From Lepidodermella squamata (taxonomy: Eukaryota > Gastrotricha): a DNA stretch of 64,000 bases. The translations under genes and the position numbers were made by a program. The notes under the pieces are model-generated. The model was not told where the DNA came from. It did not search any database and saw only the letters and a program-made list of their open reading frames with translations. The stretch lies in the NCBI GenBank assembly GCA_047495785.1, contig JBLDXI010000007.1:3906001-3970000 (forward strand), in the 5' to 3' direction. Shown one piece after another: positions 52,683-64,000 of the stretch (its first letter is position 1; the number at the start of each line of letters is the position of its first letter).

Positions 52683-55441
52683 TTAGACGGCGCCCTGGGC
52701 AACCGCGGCCGCAGTCTTCGCCGCACCGGGCTGAACAGCAGTCGTCGCATTCGCCGCCTGCAGATGCACCATCTGCTCCTTGGCGATCAAATGGCAAGCG
52801 TGGTTCACCAGCGACGTCAATTTATTGACGTTAAACGACCACTCATTCAACGTTTCATCCGGGCTGGCACGACGCGCTTCGGAACCGAACGCAACCACGC
52901 CGGACAAACGATCCAGCTTGGCGTCGACCGTCTTCGAAACGACCAGATCACACAGGAAACGCTCAGTCTCCTCCGGGGCGAGGTCCAACAGCTGGGCCAT
53001 GCGCGGCAGACGAATGGCGGTGTAGTACTTGGACATGACGCGAATGTTGTGCTCGACCACGCGGTTTTTGAAAATGCCAAAACGGCGCTTACCGTCTTCG
53101 GTGGTGGCGGCGAAGACCGCGGCAACTGCCGGGTCGGCGCGAACACCGGTGTCGAGTTTCGGCGCCAGCTCAGACCAGACGATCAGCTCGTTGGTCGTGA
53201 ACAGGGTCAGGAAATCGGCGTACAACGGCAGTCGCTCGAATTCCGGGTCCGCCTTGATCCTGGCGACCAGATCCGCCTGCTCGTTGTCGTAGGGGGCGAG
53301 CAGCGCGTACAGGACAATGTGTTTCAGGACGTTGAGCCGCTTTTCTGGGTCGGCCTGCACGCCCGTTGACTCGTAGACGGCGCGGTAGTGCTTGCAGACG
53401 GTGAGGGCGCGGTCTTCGTGCGAGTCGAGCCGGATCATGAGGTCGTAGAAGTTGAACTTCAGGTCTTCGGTGCCTTCCTCTTTGAAGTACTTGACGTTGA
53501 TTTTACGCGAGATCATGCTGGTTTTCAGGTATTCGCCCGTTGCGAGCGTCAGGCGCATCTGCTCGAGTAAGAACTCGGTCTTTTCGCGCTTCTCCATCGT
53601 GCCATACGTTTCAACCTTGAAAAATCAATAAATCGATTAGAAATTCAACGAACTATGCCTATAATAATGAAGCTACCCCGTAGTAAAATTAGAAAATAAA
53701 AAAAAATAAAAATAAAAAAATGAACCGCATGCCACTTGCTCGAGTTCAATGTGACTCTGCCACGGCCTGGAGTCGAACCAGGGTCACCTCGGCCACAACG
53801 AGGAATACTAACCACTATACTACCGTGGCTAACATCGCGGTATGAGAGAGGGCGCGCAAAACGGCTCTTATTACGGGCCTATCCTCGTGTATATAATTTC
53901 AGCTGGGCTGCACTTGTATTTATCAGCAAACAACATACTTATACATTAATGATACTAGTGGCTGGAAAGATAAATTAGCTCACATCACGCAGCATAGGAA
54001 CTGCGGATGATTCATCAGGTTGCATGATTCATCATCTAATTTATTGCTATATTCCATGTCAATAGGGAAATATCGAAAAAAATTCGAATAATGCGCTTGA
54101 TAGAAATTTCGGAGTCTTAACATCCATCCAAATAGGTAAATAAATTTTTCCAAATTTTCATTTCAGAAATATTTTACTGGGAAAATATAATACATACTTG
54201 CATAAAGAAATTAACAAGGTACTCGATATTTACTTGTTTTTTCACCTAGAAGTTCTCAGTTGTATTTCGTCACAAGAGTAAGAGTTCAGTAAGAGAATTT
54301 TACATTATGGCATTCTAAAATTGGGAATCAAGGGCTGTAAATATCCAGTGTGTTTCAAGGTGTGTAAGTAAGCGGACAAGTTTACACACCAACATTTTAG
54401 AAATTTTCAATTTTTGTATTTCCTCACCTCCCCAATAGCTTGAAATTACACACCAATAGTACCTAATTTACACACCGAAGCGGTCCTTAAAAAATACATT
54501 TTGTTGATTTTTCCATATTATTCATAATTTTGGTTTTTTGAAGCTCCGATTCAAAATTATTCATGCTCAAATCGTATGTTTCATTTCGGTAATTTCGTAG
54601 ATTGCGAATCGCTACAAATTATACTACTTCACTCAAAAAATTTTGGTAGATCAGAAAGGGGCTGCGATTTGCAAATACACTAGGCTGGTTAACAATGAAT
54701 ACTGACGGAATATTTTTTCAAAGCCCAATTTTAACAATAATTTTCGACAAAAGGACCGGCCGCTCGATTTCTCTCATTTCTTTTCACTCATTTTTTTCAA
54801 TTTCAGCTTCAAATTCAATATTCTTAGAGTCAATCTTACAACAGCCATTTTTTCAAAAAATATCAACAAAATCAGTGAAATTAACGAATATGAATGTCAC
54901 CAACCTGAAGTTCTTGCATGAGAGTCGACGCCTCCTCCATTTTTCCCTCGTTCTCGCGGTACGTCGCCAGAATCTTCGTCAGCCGCGCGCGTTCATTCTC
55001 GACGTAGATCTTGCCAAGCGTAACCGTCCGCAGCGTGTCAATCAGCCGCAACTTCTCCGTGATATCCGCATCGGCGAACTTCGTCGTGACATACTCGCAA
55101 ACCTCCTGGATCATTCGCGTCACAGACTGCTTGATGAGGCCGCGTTTCTTCGTCAACAGCACAATGTTGTCGTTCAACGCGTCGAAGCAGCGATTTTCGA
55201 AGCAGATGCGCACGATGCCGAGCAGGACTTTGGTGGTCGAGTGCGTGTCGCAGCCAGTTCGCGTCTGCTTCTCGAGGCCGTGCAGGATGGCGAGCGCCTC
55301 GTCGAGTCGCGCCTTGTTCTCTTTCACCATCTTCTCGCATTGCGGGATTTTCTCGTCGACGACCGACGAGAAATCGACCTCCATTTTCTGGAGACGACCG
55401 TCCGAGGCGTACATAGGCTCATCTTCGTCATCGGCGACCAT
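52683..55441 (-). CDS. 26S proteasome non-ATPase regulatory subunit 12 (PSMD12/Rpn5), 489 aa
   Basis: Lid subunit of the 19S regulatory particle. Exons 54905-55441 and 52683-53615 join in phase 0. The ATG at 55441 (MVADDEDEPMYASDG) is the first in frame. The N-terminal half is helical-repeat (PCI-type) with IVRICFENRCFDALND and KFADADITEKLRLIDTLR; the second exon carries NVKYFKEEG, YYRA-type segments, YDNEQADLV and the PCI winged helix (YYTAIRLPRMAQLLDLAPEE, then FLCDLVVSKTVDAKLDRLSG). It ends with an Ala-rich extension not usual in the family (about 456 aa in human). The 1,289-nt intron holds a tRNA-His gene on the same strand. Confidence 0.95.
53616..54904 (-). other. PSMD12 intron containing tRNA-His
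   Basis: 1,289 nt. Besides the tRNA it is AT-rich, with repeats of TTTACACACC around 54380-54480. No other gene. Confidence 0.6.
53758..53829 (-). tRNA. tRNA-His (GTG)
   Basis: Complete cloverleaf on the minus strand: acceptor stem GCCACGG/CCGTGGC with all seven pairs, D arm TAGTGGTTAGTA, anticodon stem CCTCG/CGAGG around TTGTGGC (anticodon GTG), and T arm CCTGG/CCAGG around TTCGACT. The A and B boxes are intact, so it should be transcribed by pol III from within the PSMD12 intron. CCA is not encoded. Confidence 0.97.
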
Positions 55442-56420
55442 TTTCACGAGGAATAGGAAGGCTTAAAACTTAGTAATAAATACGACCTAAGGATTGAAAA
55501 AGAGCGAGATAAAAATTAGCAATGAAATTAGGGAAATAAGGAAGGATTGAAACATTCATGAAATTTATCAAATTACGTCAAAATCAAATCATTTTCCCTT
55601 ATTTGACAGCTAAATTTTTACCTTATTTTTACCAAAGTTCTTCTACACATCCAAGCTTATGAAGTTGAATGAATAATTTCTGAGGCTTCCCGATAATTCA
55701 ATAATTTGAAATTTCTTGAAAATTCATGAAATTTAGTATTGCCTGGAAAATATGAATTTGACTCAACAATAAAACATAGGTAGTAAAAAAAGAAGCAGTT
55801 AATGCCCTCATTTTGCCGTGAAATGTTTAGAAAATCTACAAAAATTAACTCATTTTCAAATTCCAGAAAAAATAAAAAGATCAAGCGACCATTTTGAGCA
55901 AAAATCGAAAGATCGACTCGAAATCTAATCAAATTTAGGAAATATCAAATGAATTTCGTAAATCAGGAAAACTTCTAGCAAAAAAAAAGAATTTTTAAAT
56001 TTTTTAAAATTTGGAAAATGGGCAAATTTCAGAATTTATTAAAAATTAAGTACGAAGAAATCAACGCATCTCGCTTCCTTTCCAACATTTCAAAATAAAA
56101 AGACCAATTTCTCTTGATAAAACATTTTGATTGTTGTCTTCATTTCACTGTTTTGCTTTCACGCGTCAACCAAACACATTATAGAATAGTTTTTTTTCAT
56201 AAAACAAAATGAAAATAATTCCAAGTAATAATAACTGTATAGTATAGTAATATTAAATTGGGTCGTTGCTCATCAGTATCGTCGAGAAAATATAGCAGTC
56301 GAAAGAGAGAAGAAGTAGTAGAAAAACTAAGCACAGACAGCGCCAGAAATACCGACTAGTTGCTGAGGTGTTTTCTTTCAATACATCGGAAGATTTGGCT
56401 AATGAAAAAAGGCAACCGCA
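55442..56420. other. Spacer between PSMD12 and the GalNAc-transferase gene
   Basis: Strongly AT-rich, with many A and T runs; PSMD12 promoter and 3' flank of the glycosyltransferase gene. No coding sequence recognised. Confidence 0.5.
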
Positions 56421-59400
56421 TCAGACCAATTCGCGGCCGTCGTTAAGACACAACACGCCCAGTTGAGCATGACTAGCCTCGTTGTAGGCCCGAGACGCGA
56501 CGCACGACCGATACCTCGCGTTGCCGATATCCCCCGCGTCACACGTTTTCTTGTGGTACAAATGGTAGATGCCCGGATCGACGGCTCGAACAACAAGCAG
56601 GTGACTGGCGACGAATTTGCGAAACAACGCCACGTCCTCGTAGCCCCAGCCTTTAAGCGCGAGATTCGCCGAGCCGAAACCGCCTATCGCGTCGTAGTCT
56701 GCTTTGTAGAAACACGCCATGCCGTAGCCGAAATCGCGCCACCACCCCGTTTCGTCGTGGATATTCAACCGGTCTTTCACGAGATTCGGGATCGATCGGT
56801 TCAGAAACACCGGATACACGATTTTTTCGTTGTATAGCGAGAAGACGAGGGGGAAGTAGACCCGGCGGTTCTTCTCGGCCTGTAGCCTGCAGCGATTTAC
56901 GAACAGCGGGGTGACTACTACGTCGACATCGGTCGTGAAAATAAGCGAATTCGGGTTTGACAGCCGCTGAATTCCGGTGTGGAGGCCTAAGCCGCGGGAA
57001 AAATTGCCCTTAATCGCTACAACGTCGACTTTCAACCCGGCGATTTTCGGTAATTTTTCGATTTTCTCCCGAATTTGAGCCGTCAATTTCTCGGCTGATT
57101 TCGGTGTTTTGTCGAACAGCGCGATCGTTAAGTCGTAGTTCAGCTCGGTAGGACGGCCGAGAATTTCGGCGTGGTTTTCGAGGAACAGCATTAGCTGAGG
57201 TAGGCGGTCGGGTGTTACGGCTAGTACGAAATGAACCGGCGTTTCAGTCATGCGGAATGAACTCGTGAAAGTGGATTTCGGCGGCGCGTCCGCACTCCGA
57301 ACCAGGCTGAGTTGGCCGAGGGGCCGCAGGAATGTCATTCGCCGCACTATTGTCTCATCGCCAGGTCGTTTTTCCTAGCAGGAATATACGATCAAGTTAG
57401 GGTTGATATCATGATTTGCATGAGCAAATTTTATTTGCCATAGAGAAAAGATGACCAGAGTAAGCACTCAAGGTAAAATTTCTGAATCTTCATTTTTATT
57501 CAAAGTTGACTTTCTCAAAGTTGATTTTCACCAAATTTTGCATTAGAACGCGAGTTGCTCTTTCACGTGGTATAAGATTTGAGGTGGGCAATTGCTGATC
57601 AGTCTTGATCTCTTCAAAATAAATGAAACCATAGTGAAAACGAGGTTTTTGTATCATAACAACGGTTGGGTTGCCCACCTCAAATCTTGTACCACGTGAA
57701 AGAGCAACTCGCGTTCTAATGCAAAATTTGGTGAAAAACGGAGGATATCCGTTTTGAGAAAGTCAACTTTGAATAAAAATGAAGATTTGGAAATTTTACC
57801 TTGAGTGCTTACTCTGGTCATTTTTTCTCGATGATTTTAGCCCAAATCAGCTTTTGCAAAAAAAAAATCGGAAATTATAGTTAGGAATTCTGAAATTATT
57901 CCTCTCCACAACAACCAAAACATCAGCCCTCGAGGCATTATATATATTTTTAGCTTTTAACCCGTTAATTATTTAACCCGTAAGCTAGAAGATGACCAGA
58001 GCTGAGTTGAGAATCTTGGAGGAAACGGGGCAGGCTCTCCGAACATCACGGCCTTAGCCTTGCTGCGCCACAGTCTCATCAAGCAGCGGGGGAACGAAGC
58101 AGCTTCGGATGCCTGGCGAGCGAAGTATGGCGCCACGTCAGTCTGGGACTTGGGGGCAGCCTAGGACTGACGATAAGAAAGTTAAGGCAGAATTCGCAGC
58201 CAAACACCCATGGGCAGAGGCTGAGAAGCTGCTTTCCGAGAACGTTTCTCCGGTTAGCGATACTATTATTGCACATAACATTTAAGCATCAAATAATCCG
58301 TCTGAAATTTGATTTATTATCCCAAGGCATTGTTAACCCCATGTTTTGTTTTTCAAACACGTGTAGATTGGCAGCGTTGTCGGCGGACCTCGATGCCGCC
58401 AATAATCGCGGCCATGCAAACGAGGCGAGAGCGGTCGTCGCAGAAAATTCCCTTCGGGCACTTGTCGATGGGCTTAGGCGAAACAGCGAACACCACAATG
58501 AAGCAAATTATCTCAAGTACACCGAGAAATGCCAAGTGCACGTAGCTCAAGCTGTAAATCCGTTCTAACACACTTCTGGGAAGAACAAACACATTTTTCT
58601 CCGGCATTTGGCTATGTTGAACTCACATTCGGTGGAAATCGATCGGCTGCGGCTCGTATTTCATTCGCAAAGTTTCGTTTATATGCCGGAGAGCCTCTGC
58701 CAATCAGAGTGCCAACTCCTCAAACGAACTGCAAGTGAGAGTGGACCAGGAGGAGGCTGCCAAGCTGAGAAGGGAGATGAGAAGTCCTGGTACCCCGATT
58801 GATTGTGCTTATCTTTCCCTATCAGTTCTACGTTTTAGAGTAGGCTTATTCTTAGGTTTAGTTTATCGTTATCGAATCGCTGAAAAATTGATTCTCTCAG
58901 AGTCGAATGAGGCTTAGCGGGTAGTACAAGCAGGCAGGTTCTTCTAAAGCTGGTAGTTCACAGGCTGCAAAGAAGATCGCCACTAAGGCTGCGACGACTG
59001 CTAAAGCCCTCAATACTGTTATCGAGAAGCCAATTCCAAAGGGTCTGCACTATCGGAAGACATCCGATTTGGAAACATCAACGAATACATTACGAGCAGT
59101 TCCTCGTCATGTTTTTCAATAGCCTCTTCCATGCCAGTAGTGGCTCACGAGCTATTATTGAATCCTCGAGGAATTATCACTATTTCAGCTAAAACTGAAA
59201 AATTAATGCTCTCAGAGTCGAGTAAAGGTTGGCGGGTCACTTGCGACGCTAATGATAGTATCATATTATCAAGGAGATGAAGCAGCTAAATGTATCGTTC
59301 TCGAATGCAGCAAACTATCTCATTTCAAACGGCTTTAAACGGTCAAATTTTCTATTGCAGGAGCCTAACGGGTAAGCGTCACAGGCGCAGCCCATAGGGC

Positions 59401-60554
59401 AGAGCTTGCCAACGGGTCTTCACCCACAGCGGCATCACCCTCGACAACAACCAAATAGCCAGTCTCCACTTCGAAGCCGACCTACAAGTAGTGTTCAAGA
59501 ACAGCTAGTGCCATCAATGAAGCTCATGTACGAGGCAGCAGTCGGTGAAAAAGCAGCCATTCACGTGGCACCACCATCTATGATTTCTGGACTGAATCTT
59601 AACGCACCTCTGGAAACTCGCTGTTTTGCCAAGACTCATCAGTATGGGCCCGCTTCTGTTTCACACTGAAGCATCAAATGTCCAAGCCGCAAACAAGTGT
59701 TTATATACAAGCTATTCCAAATGTTCGAGTGTACTCGAAATCGAGCATTGTTGGTAAGTTGAAGGAAACTCATAACATTTTTGTTTTCAAAACTTTTCAA
59801 ATAATAAACTTTGATTCTTCCATTTTTCCAATCTTTGCCGCTTTTCTATTGATACTATTAACCTCTCCTTCCCCTTCTTGTTCTATTATGGCATATCGAT
59901 TTTAAAAACCGTTAAATATGACAATAAATCAGGCACTTGTCGCCTCCTCTCTCCGAAAGGGGATAATTTCTTGTGAAAATTGATGATTTTTACCTTGTAA
60001 ACAAGTTCGTAATGCGTGCCATGCCGCGGCAGCTGTCGAACGAGGCCAAACATGAAAAACAACTGCCCCGTGACTTCCGAACTCGCGAGGGCGCGTTTGT
60101 TGCCCGCAGCCATCACCGCTTGGTACTCGTCCCGCTTCGAGCCATACAACCGCTCAACAACGCGTTTACCCAGCCCAGGCTCGACTAGATACGTCCACTC
60201 CGAGGTGAACATCGAAAAGCGCGGCATGTCCATTTCCGTCGAATACGATTTGCCATTCAACAATTCCGCATTTTCGGCTAGATTTTCCATAAAATTAAGG
60301 CTAGGTTTCGTCGTAGTCGGCGATGATGAGGATGCGACGGCGGCTCTTTGAGCTGCGACTACGATTTCAGCGCCCAGAGTTGCCGCCTGGTGCAGCAGCC
60401 GTTCGTTATCTGCTCGCAGGTGCTCGAGCGAGGCGGCTAGGCGAAGATTGGCCAGCCATAGGTGCAGGACCAGGGTGACTAGGAGGAGGAATGCGAGCGG
60501 CCGGGCGTAGCGAACCAGCAACTGGCCGGGTTTCAGTACGCGCCAGTCGAGCAT
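56421..60554 (-). CDS. Chondroitin sulfate N-acetylgalactosaminyltransferase-like type II membrane enzyme, 504 aa
   Basis: Two exons, 59994-60554 and 56421-57374, in phase 0. The start MLDWRVLKPGQLL is followed by a single TM helix (LAFLLLVTLVLHLWLA) and a stem with coiled-coil character: the type II layout of Golgi enzymes. Exon 2 starts EKRPGDETIVRRMTFLRP and contains the GT-A fold: LIFTTDVDVVVTP with the metal-binding DVD, FGYGMACFYKADYDAIGGF, and GWGYEDVALFRKF with the catalytic-site GW/YED. This set is found in CSGALNACT and the chondroitin-synthase GalNAc domain; length (human CSGALNACT1 is about 530 aa) favours CSGALNACT. It would add GalNAc to chondroitin chains from UDP-GalNAc. The 2.6-kb intron carries an inverted repeat and coding-like debris. 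Confidence 0.85.
57444..57830. repeat. Long inverted repeat, arms about 150 bp
   Basis: Arm 57444-57591 and arm 57671-57830 are reverse complements over almost their full length, with stretches of exact match (for example TTGCATTAGAACGCGAGTTG and its complement) and a small indel near the middle. An 80-nt spacer separates them. It lies in the glycosyltransferase intron and would fold into a long hairpin in the pre-mRNA. Confidence 0.9.
57980..59700 (+). other. Coding-like, frame-broken sequence in the intron
   Basis: On the plus strand several short open stretches read like protein: MTRAELRILEETGQALR, KAEFAAKHPWAEAEKLL, ALSADLDAANNRGHANEARA, AAKKIATKAATTAKALN. They are in different frames and separated by stops. 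GC content is higher than the surrounding intron. This may be a decayed gene or gag-like retroelement ORF, or a multi-exon gene I could not join. Confidence 0.4.
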
Positions 60555-61031
60555 GAACCATGAGTTTACCACATCACGATATAAATTCTAAAATTTATAA
60601 AAATATTCAAAAAAATCAATAAATCGAATATGAGGCAGAATAGTAGGATCAAATTTGTGAGACAATTTTTTTAAAAAGAATTTTCCCCATTTTCTGGAAT
60701 TTTTGAAAAAAAAATTGATCGATTTTTGAAATTTTAAAATCGAAACAAATCGACCCGATTTGCCAAAAATTTTCGTCACTCATGTCAGCAAATAAAACAA
60801 TAAATTCAGCCAATTTAATAGGGAATCAAGCAGTAATATTGGCGCAAATATTGTCCGGAAATCACCGATACAAGTCGAATTCACAACGAAATTTCTCAAA
60901 TGAAAGTCAAGTAGATTTAACGGTTATACAAGCTAGGCAACAGCGAAAGAAGGTGATGCACGTGAGTTCGATATATGCAGAAAATAAGCAGCAATTATTT
61001 TGTTTCGTTTGAACAGCTATATTTCGTCGAT
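60555..61031. other. Short spacer between GalNAc-transferase and thioredoxin genes
   Basis: AT-rich; glycosyltransferase promoter side and thioredoxin 3' side. Nothing else seen. Confidence 0.5.
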
Positions 61032-61328
61032 TTATGCCAGGTTCTTATCGATGAACGCCTTGATCTTGGCTTCATCGACCAGGCCAGAGAACTGGTCAAC
61101 GATTTTGCCGCCCTTGAAGCAGCACACGGTCGGCAGGGACTCAATCTAACCGAACAAACGTGAACAGTATTTAGAAGTATTTAGGGTGCGAAAATAAAAC
61201 TGACGCCGTATTGCATAGCAACATCCTGCAGCTCATCGACATCGACCTTGGCCAACAGGATTTTGCCATTGTATTGGCCAATCACCTCCTTGATACGTGG
61301 GTCCAGCATTTTGCACGGACCGCACCAG
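61032..61328 (-). CDS. Thioredoxin, last two exons (partial)
   Basis: Disulfide reductase. Exons 61205-61328 and 61032-61145 join in phase 0 through a GTCAGT donor. They start at the active site WCGPCK and continue LLAKVDVDELQDVAMQYG, IESLPTVCCFKGGK (cis-Pro motif SLPT) and FSGLVDEAKIKAFIDKNLA, all typical. The first exon, with the start codon and the strand before WCGPC, is not in the window: the sequence beyond the acceptor at 61329 is intron and then a retrotransposon. The gene could be intact with a first exon beyond 64000, or split by the insertion. Confidence 0.88.
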
Positions 61329-61394
61329 CTAGAAAAAAAACAAAAAATAAAGATCAAAATTGTAGCAATCAATACTTTATTCTGTGAGCTAGGG

Positions 61395-64000
61395 CATCAT
61401 CATCATCATCATCATTTTATTCGTAAATAAATATTTACAGGATTAGAAGGGCAGGCCACTTACACTAACCCGATTAGTTGTCATATAGTGTACTATTTTT
61501 TGATATTAAGTTTCCTTTACAGTATTGCAATAAATTTACACGATTAAGATTATTTTTAAATAAAGCATTCTTCGTAGTAAGAGGTAGGCTATCATCGAAG
61601 TCAAAAATATGAGGCGGTAAACGATTCCATATATTTACAATACGATTTAAGAAGTAATTTTTATATATAGGCTTCGTAGGATTTTTAAAGTTATTATTAG
61701 GGTTAAGTACATTAAATCTGAACCGATGACCACGATTATTATTTTGCACAACAATTATATTATTTTTGATGGTTGTTTGCACGGACCCGTTAATAATTTT
61801 AAATAAGAAGCAAAGGTCGTAGATAAGGCGTCGTTCTTCGAGGGATTTAATATTCAGAATATTGAGGCGCTGTATATAATTCGGCCTAGAGTAGTTAATA
61901 GTTGAGAATCCAAGAGCACGGCGAGTGAAATTAGCTTGTACTTTCTCAATAAGATCAATTATTGTTTTCAGACAGGGTGACCATACAGTTGTGCAATATT
62001 CCAATAATGGCCTAACATATACACAGTAGGCCCATTTGAGGATATGAGGAGGTTGGCCTTTCAGGGCCCTGAGAATAAGGTTAGCCCGATTGTAGGCTTT
62101 AGAAATTATATCATTGATGTGAGATTTAAAATTCAACCTATCATCAACTATCAGACCCAAATCTTTATAGCTTGAGCACTTTTTAAGAGGTGAGCCACCG
62201 AGGACGTAAGTAGAATGAGGATTTTTTGGGCCCAGGTGCAGTACGGCACACTTTTCCAGCGATAACTTTAGTTGCCAAGTTGTGATCCACTTGAATAAAT
62301 TATTGAGCGATAAAGATAGGCGTTTAGAGGCGGAGTCATCGTCACGATAGAAAAGAACGTAAAGCTTACAATCGTCAGCGAAGAGTTTGATCGAGACACC
62401 TTTCGGTAGGGAAGAGGTGAGATCATTTATATAGATAAGGAATAATAGAGGACCAAGTACCGAGCCTTGAGGTACCCCACTAGAAACAGAACTTTCACTA
62501 CTTAACGTGCCATTAACGTTAACTTGCTGAGAACGTTCGGTAAGATAAGAAGACAGCCAATTTATAAGGTTTCCGGAGACACCTAGCGATTCAAGTTTCA
62601 TAAGCAGTTTTCTGTGGCAAACAGTGTCGAAAGCTTTAGCTAGGTCAATATATACTATATCCACACAATTCGAACTTTCAATGGCGAAAGACCAGTCGAG
62701 GAAACATTCTAACATTTGCGTTGCAGTGGATTTAAGCCTCATGAAGCCATGTTGTTCAGCTGAAATAATATTATGGTAAAGAAGATAGTCTAATAAGTTA
62801 TTACGAATAATAGTTTCCAATATTCTACATGGCGTAGGAGTAAGCGAGATTGGCCTGTAATCAGCAGGATTTTTTGAGTTTCCTTTTTTTGGAATGGGCG
62901 TGACGAAGGCTTTTTTCCAAGACTTAGGAACGTGACCTTGAGACAATGAGAGGGAGAAAATATGAGTCAGAGGTTTAGCTATAGAAGAGCCTAATTTTTT
63001 GAAGAAGACAGTAGGAAGGCCATCTGGGCATATCGAATGAGAATCAGACAGGTTTAGAATAATTTCAAGAGTAGAGTCTTCGTTAAAATTCAAAGATGCG
63101 AGACAGTCATTAATACTACTCGTAAATTGAGGGGTCAAATTATCATCAAGAGTGAAGACAGAGGAGAATTGGTCATTTAGAGCCTCGGCTTTTTCGCGGT
63201 TTTCAACACATAGAACACCAGAGCTATTAAGAAGAGGAGGAATTTTTGAGTGATCGCCTAATTTAGAATTTACAAAGCTGTACATTTTAGATACATTTTT
63301 CGAAGAAATCATATTTCTCACATTATCATTTTCAAATTTTTCAACAGCAGTTTTATACTGAGAAGCAAGTAGATTGAAGGTGTTAAGAGCAGCACAATAA
63401 TTAGGTGAGCTAGTTTTTAAAGATTTCAATTTGCGCCACGCATTGAGCTTTTTATTACTAAGTTTACGGATGTTCTTTGGATATTTGAAACGTTTTTTGA
63501 TGTTTGAGCGAGGAGGAACCCATTTATCAACAAGAGATAGAAGAAAGGAATTGAATTTGATGTAAGATTTTTCAACATCATGGTCACAATCGAGGAAGAA
63601 ATCATCCCAATTTACTTCATTCAGACTTTTACCGATCTGGAGAAAGTCAGCCTTGTGAAAATTATAATTGGATATTTCAGGGGTTTTCAGCGAGTGAGGA
63701 GAAAATGAGTTCACATCGATATCAAAGAGAATAGAATAATGGTCGCTGGTGGAGAAAGGTTCAGACACACATAAATTGAAAATACTGCGACTGGAGTTTG
63801 AAAGCACAACGTCAAGAATGGATTCACTGTCTTTTTTAGTAGGTTCGAACACATGTTGTAGTAACGAATTTTTTGAAAAGCAGTCTAGAAATAGAGTTTC
63901 CATTTTATGATAAGATTTGTTCAGATTTTCCCAGTCGATTTTTGGCAAATTTAGATCGCCAACTACAAAAATCGGATGAGAGCAGTCGGATAGGTAAGAT
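61395..64000 (-). mobile_element. CR1-like non-LTR retrotransposon, 3' part, running off the window
   Basis: The minus-strand ORF is open from the right edge to a stop at 61474, over 840 codons. It begins within the end of an apurinic-type endonuclease (VVGDLNLPKIDW, then FSTSDHYSILFDI) and covers the reverse transcriptase: KKAFVTPIPKKGNSKNPADY, RPISLTP, IDLAKAFDTVCHRKLL, SGVPQGSVLGPLLFLIYIND and KLFADDCKLY with the catalytic FADD. The C-terminal thumb region follows (LGLIVDDRLNFKSHI, YVRPLLEYCTTVWSP, WNRLPPHIFDF). The 3' end has AATAAA and a microsatellite tail (CAT x7 on the plus strand, 61395-61415). Reading frame is intact throughout, so it may be recent or active. It lies in the thioredoxin gene's apparent first intron, same strand. 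Confidence 0.93.

Noticed and set aside
52620-53369. 249-aa plus-strand open frame
   Set aside because: Exactly antisense to the conserved PSMD12 exon; the minus strand carries the real protein.
61395-61415. CAT repeat as a CRISPR-like or regulatory array
   Set aside because: Simple microsatellite that forms the 3' tail of the adjacent non-LTR element.

Overview
The window is animal nuclear DNA: multi-exon genes with GT-AG introns (many of 32-60 nt, some above 1 kb), 3' splice sites often written TTTTCAG, AATAAA signals, gene-poor AT-rich spacers and non-LTR retrotransposon debris. Gene content (conventional PKC, two-pore K+ channel, HP1 proteins, calnexin, ADF/cofilin, Ly6 protein, 26S proteasome subunit) is metazoan. 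Splice style, gene density and short spacers suit a nematode-like or other small ecdysozoan; the species cannot be fixed from sequence alone, and a chondroitin GalNAc-transferase-like gene argues against a close Caenorhabditis relative (inference).

Layout. 0-6 kb: possible start exons of an unknown gene, a PTCD2-like exon, a minus-strand K2P channel (2061-4284), an unidentified terminal exon and a PSMG3-like proteasome chaperone (5326-5832). 6-9.6 kb: retroelement debris, then a six-exon Ly6/three-finger GPI-type protein (7102-7781, minus) whose exons are too short to stand out as ORFs. 9.6-15.5 kb: three chromodomain genes on the minus strand: two normal HP1 proteins (190 and 220 aa) and a 574-aa protein with chromo, shadow-like, chromo, shadow-like domains. 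18.5-23.6 kb: a 12-exon conventional PKC of 696 aa. 24.7-31.9 kb: a seven-exon, 1,922-aa protein joining CCCH zinc fingers, a degenerate DEAH-type helicase, RRM-like stretches, an RBR ubiquitin-ligase module and a C-terminal CIIL. 32-38 kb: repeats, including a 735-bp element with 27-bp terminal inverted repeats and a 5'-truncated RTE-like insertion with a 14-bp target duplication. 38-46 kb: WBP2-like, ADF/cofilin, calnexin and a small coiled-coil protein. 46-52.5 kb: repeat-rich, with several tRNA-derived sequences and one 102-aa ORF. 52.7-55.4 kb: PSMD12/Rpn5 with tRNA-His inside its intron. 56.4-60.6 kb: chondroitin N-acetylgalactosaminyltransferase with a 2.6-kb intron that holds a 150-bp-arm inverted repeat. 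61-64 kb: the last two exons of a thioredoxin gene, preceded on the same strand by a CR1-like retrotransposon running off the window edge.

Themes: heterochromatin proteins (three paralogues in tandem, possibly co-transcribed), proteasome biology (PSMG3, Rpn5, RBR ligase) and several families of mobile DNA. Exon structures were joined by hand from reading frame, splice sites and phase; those with perfect phase agreement are stated as such. No database search was run; family names come from remembered motifs.
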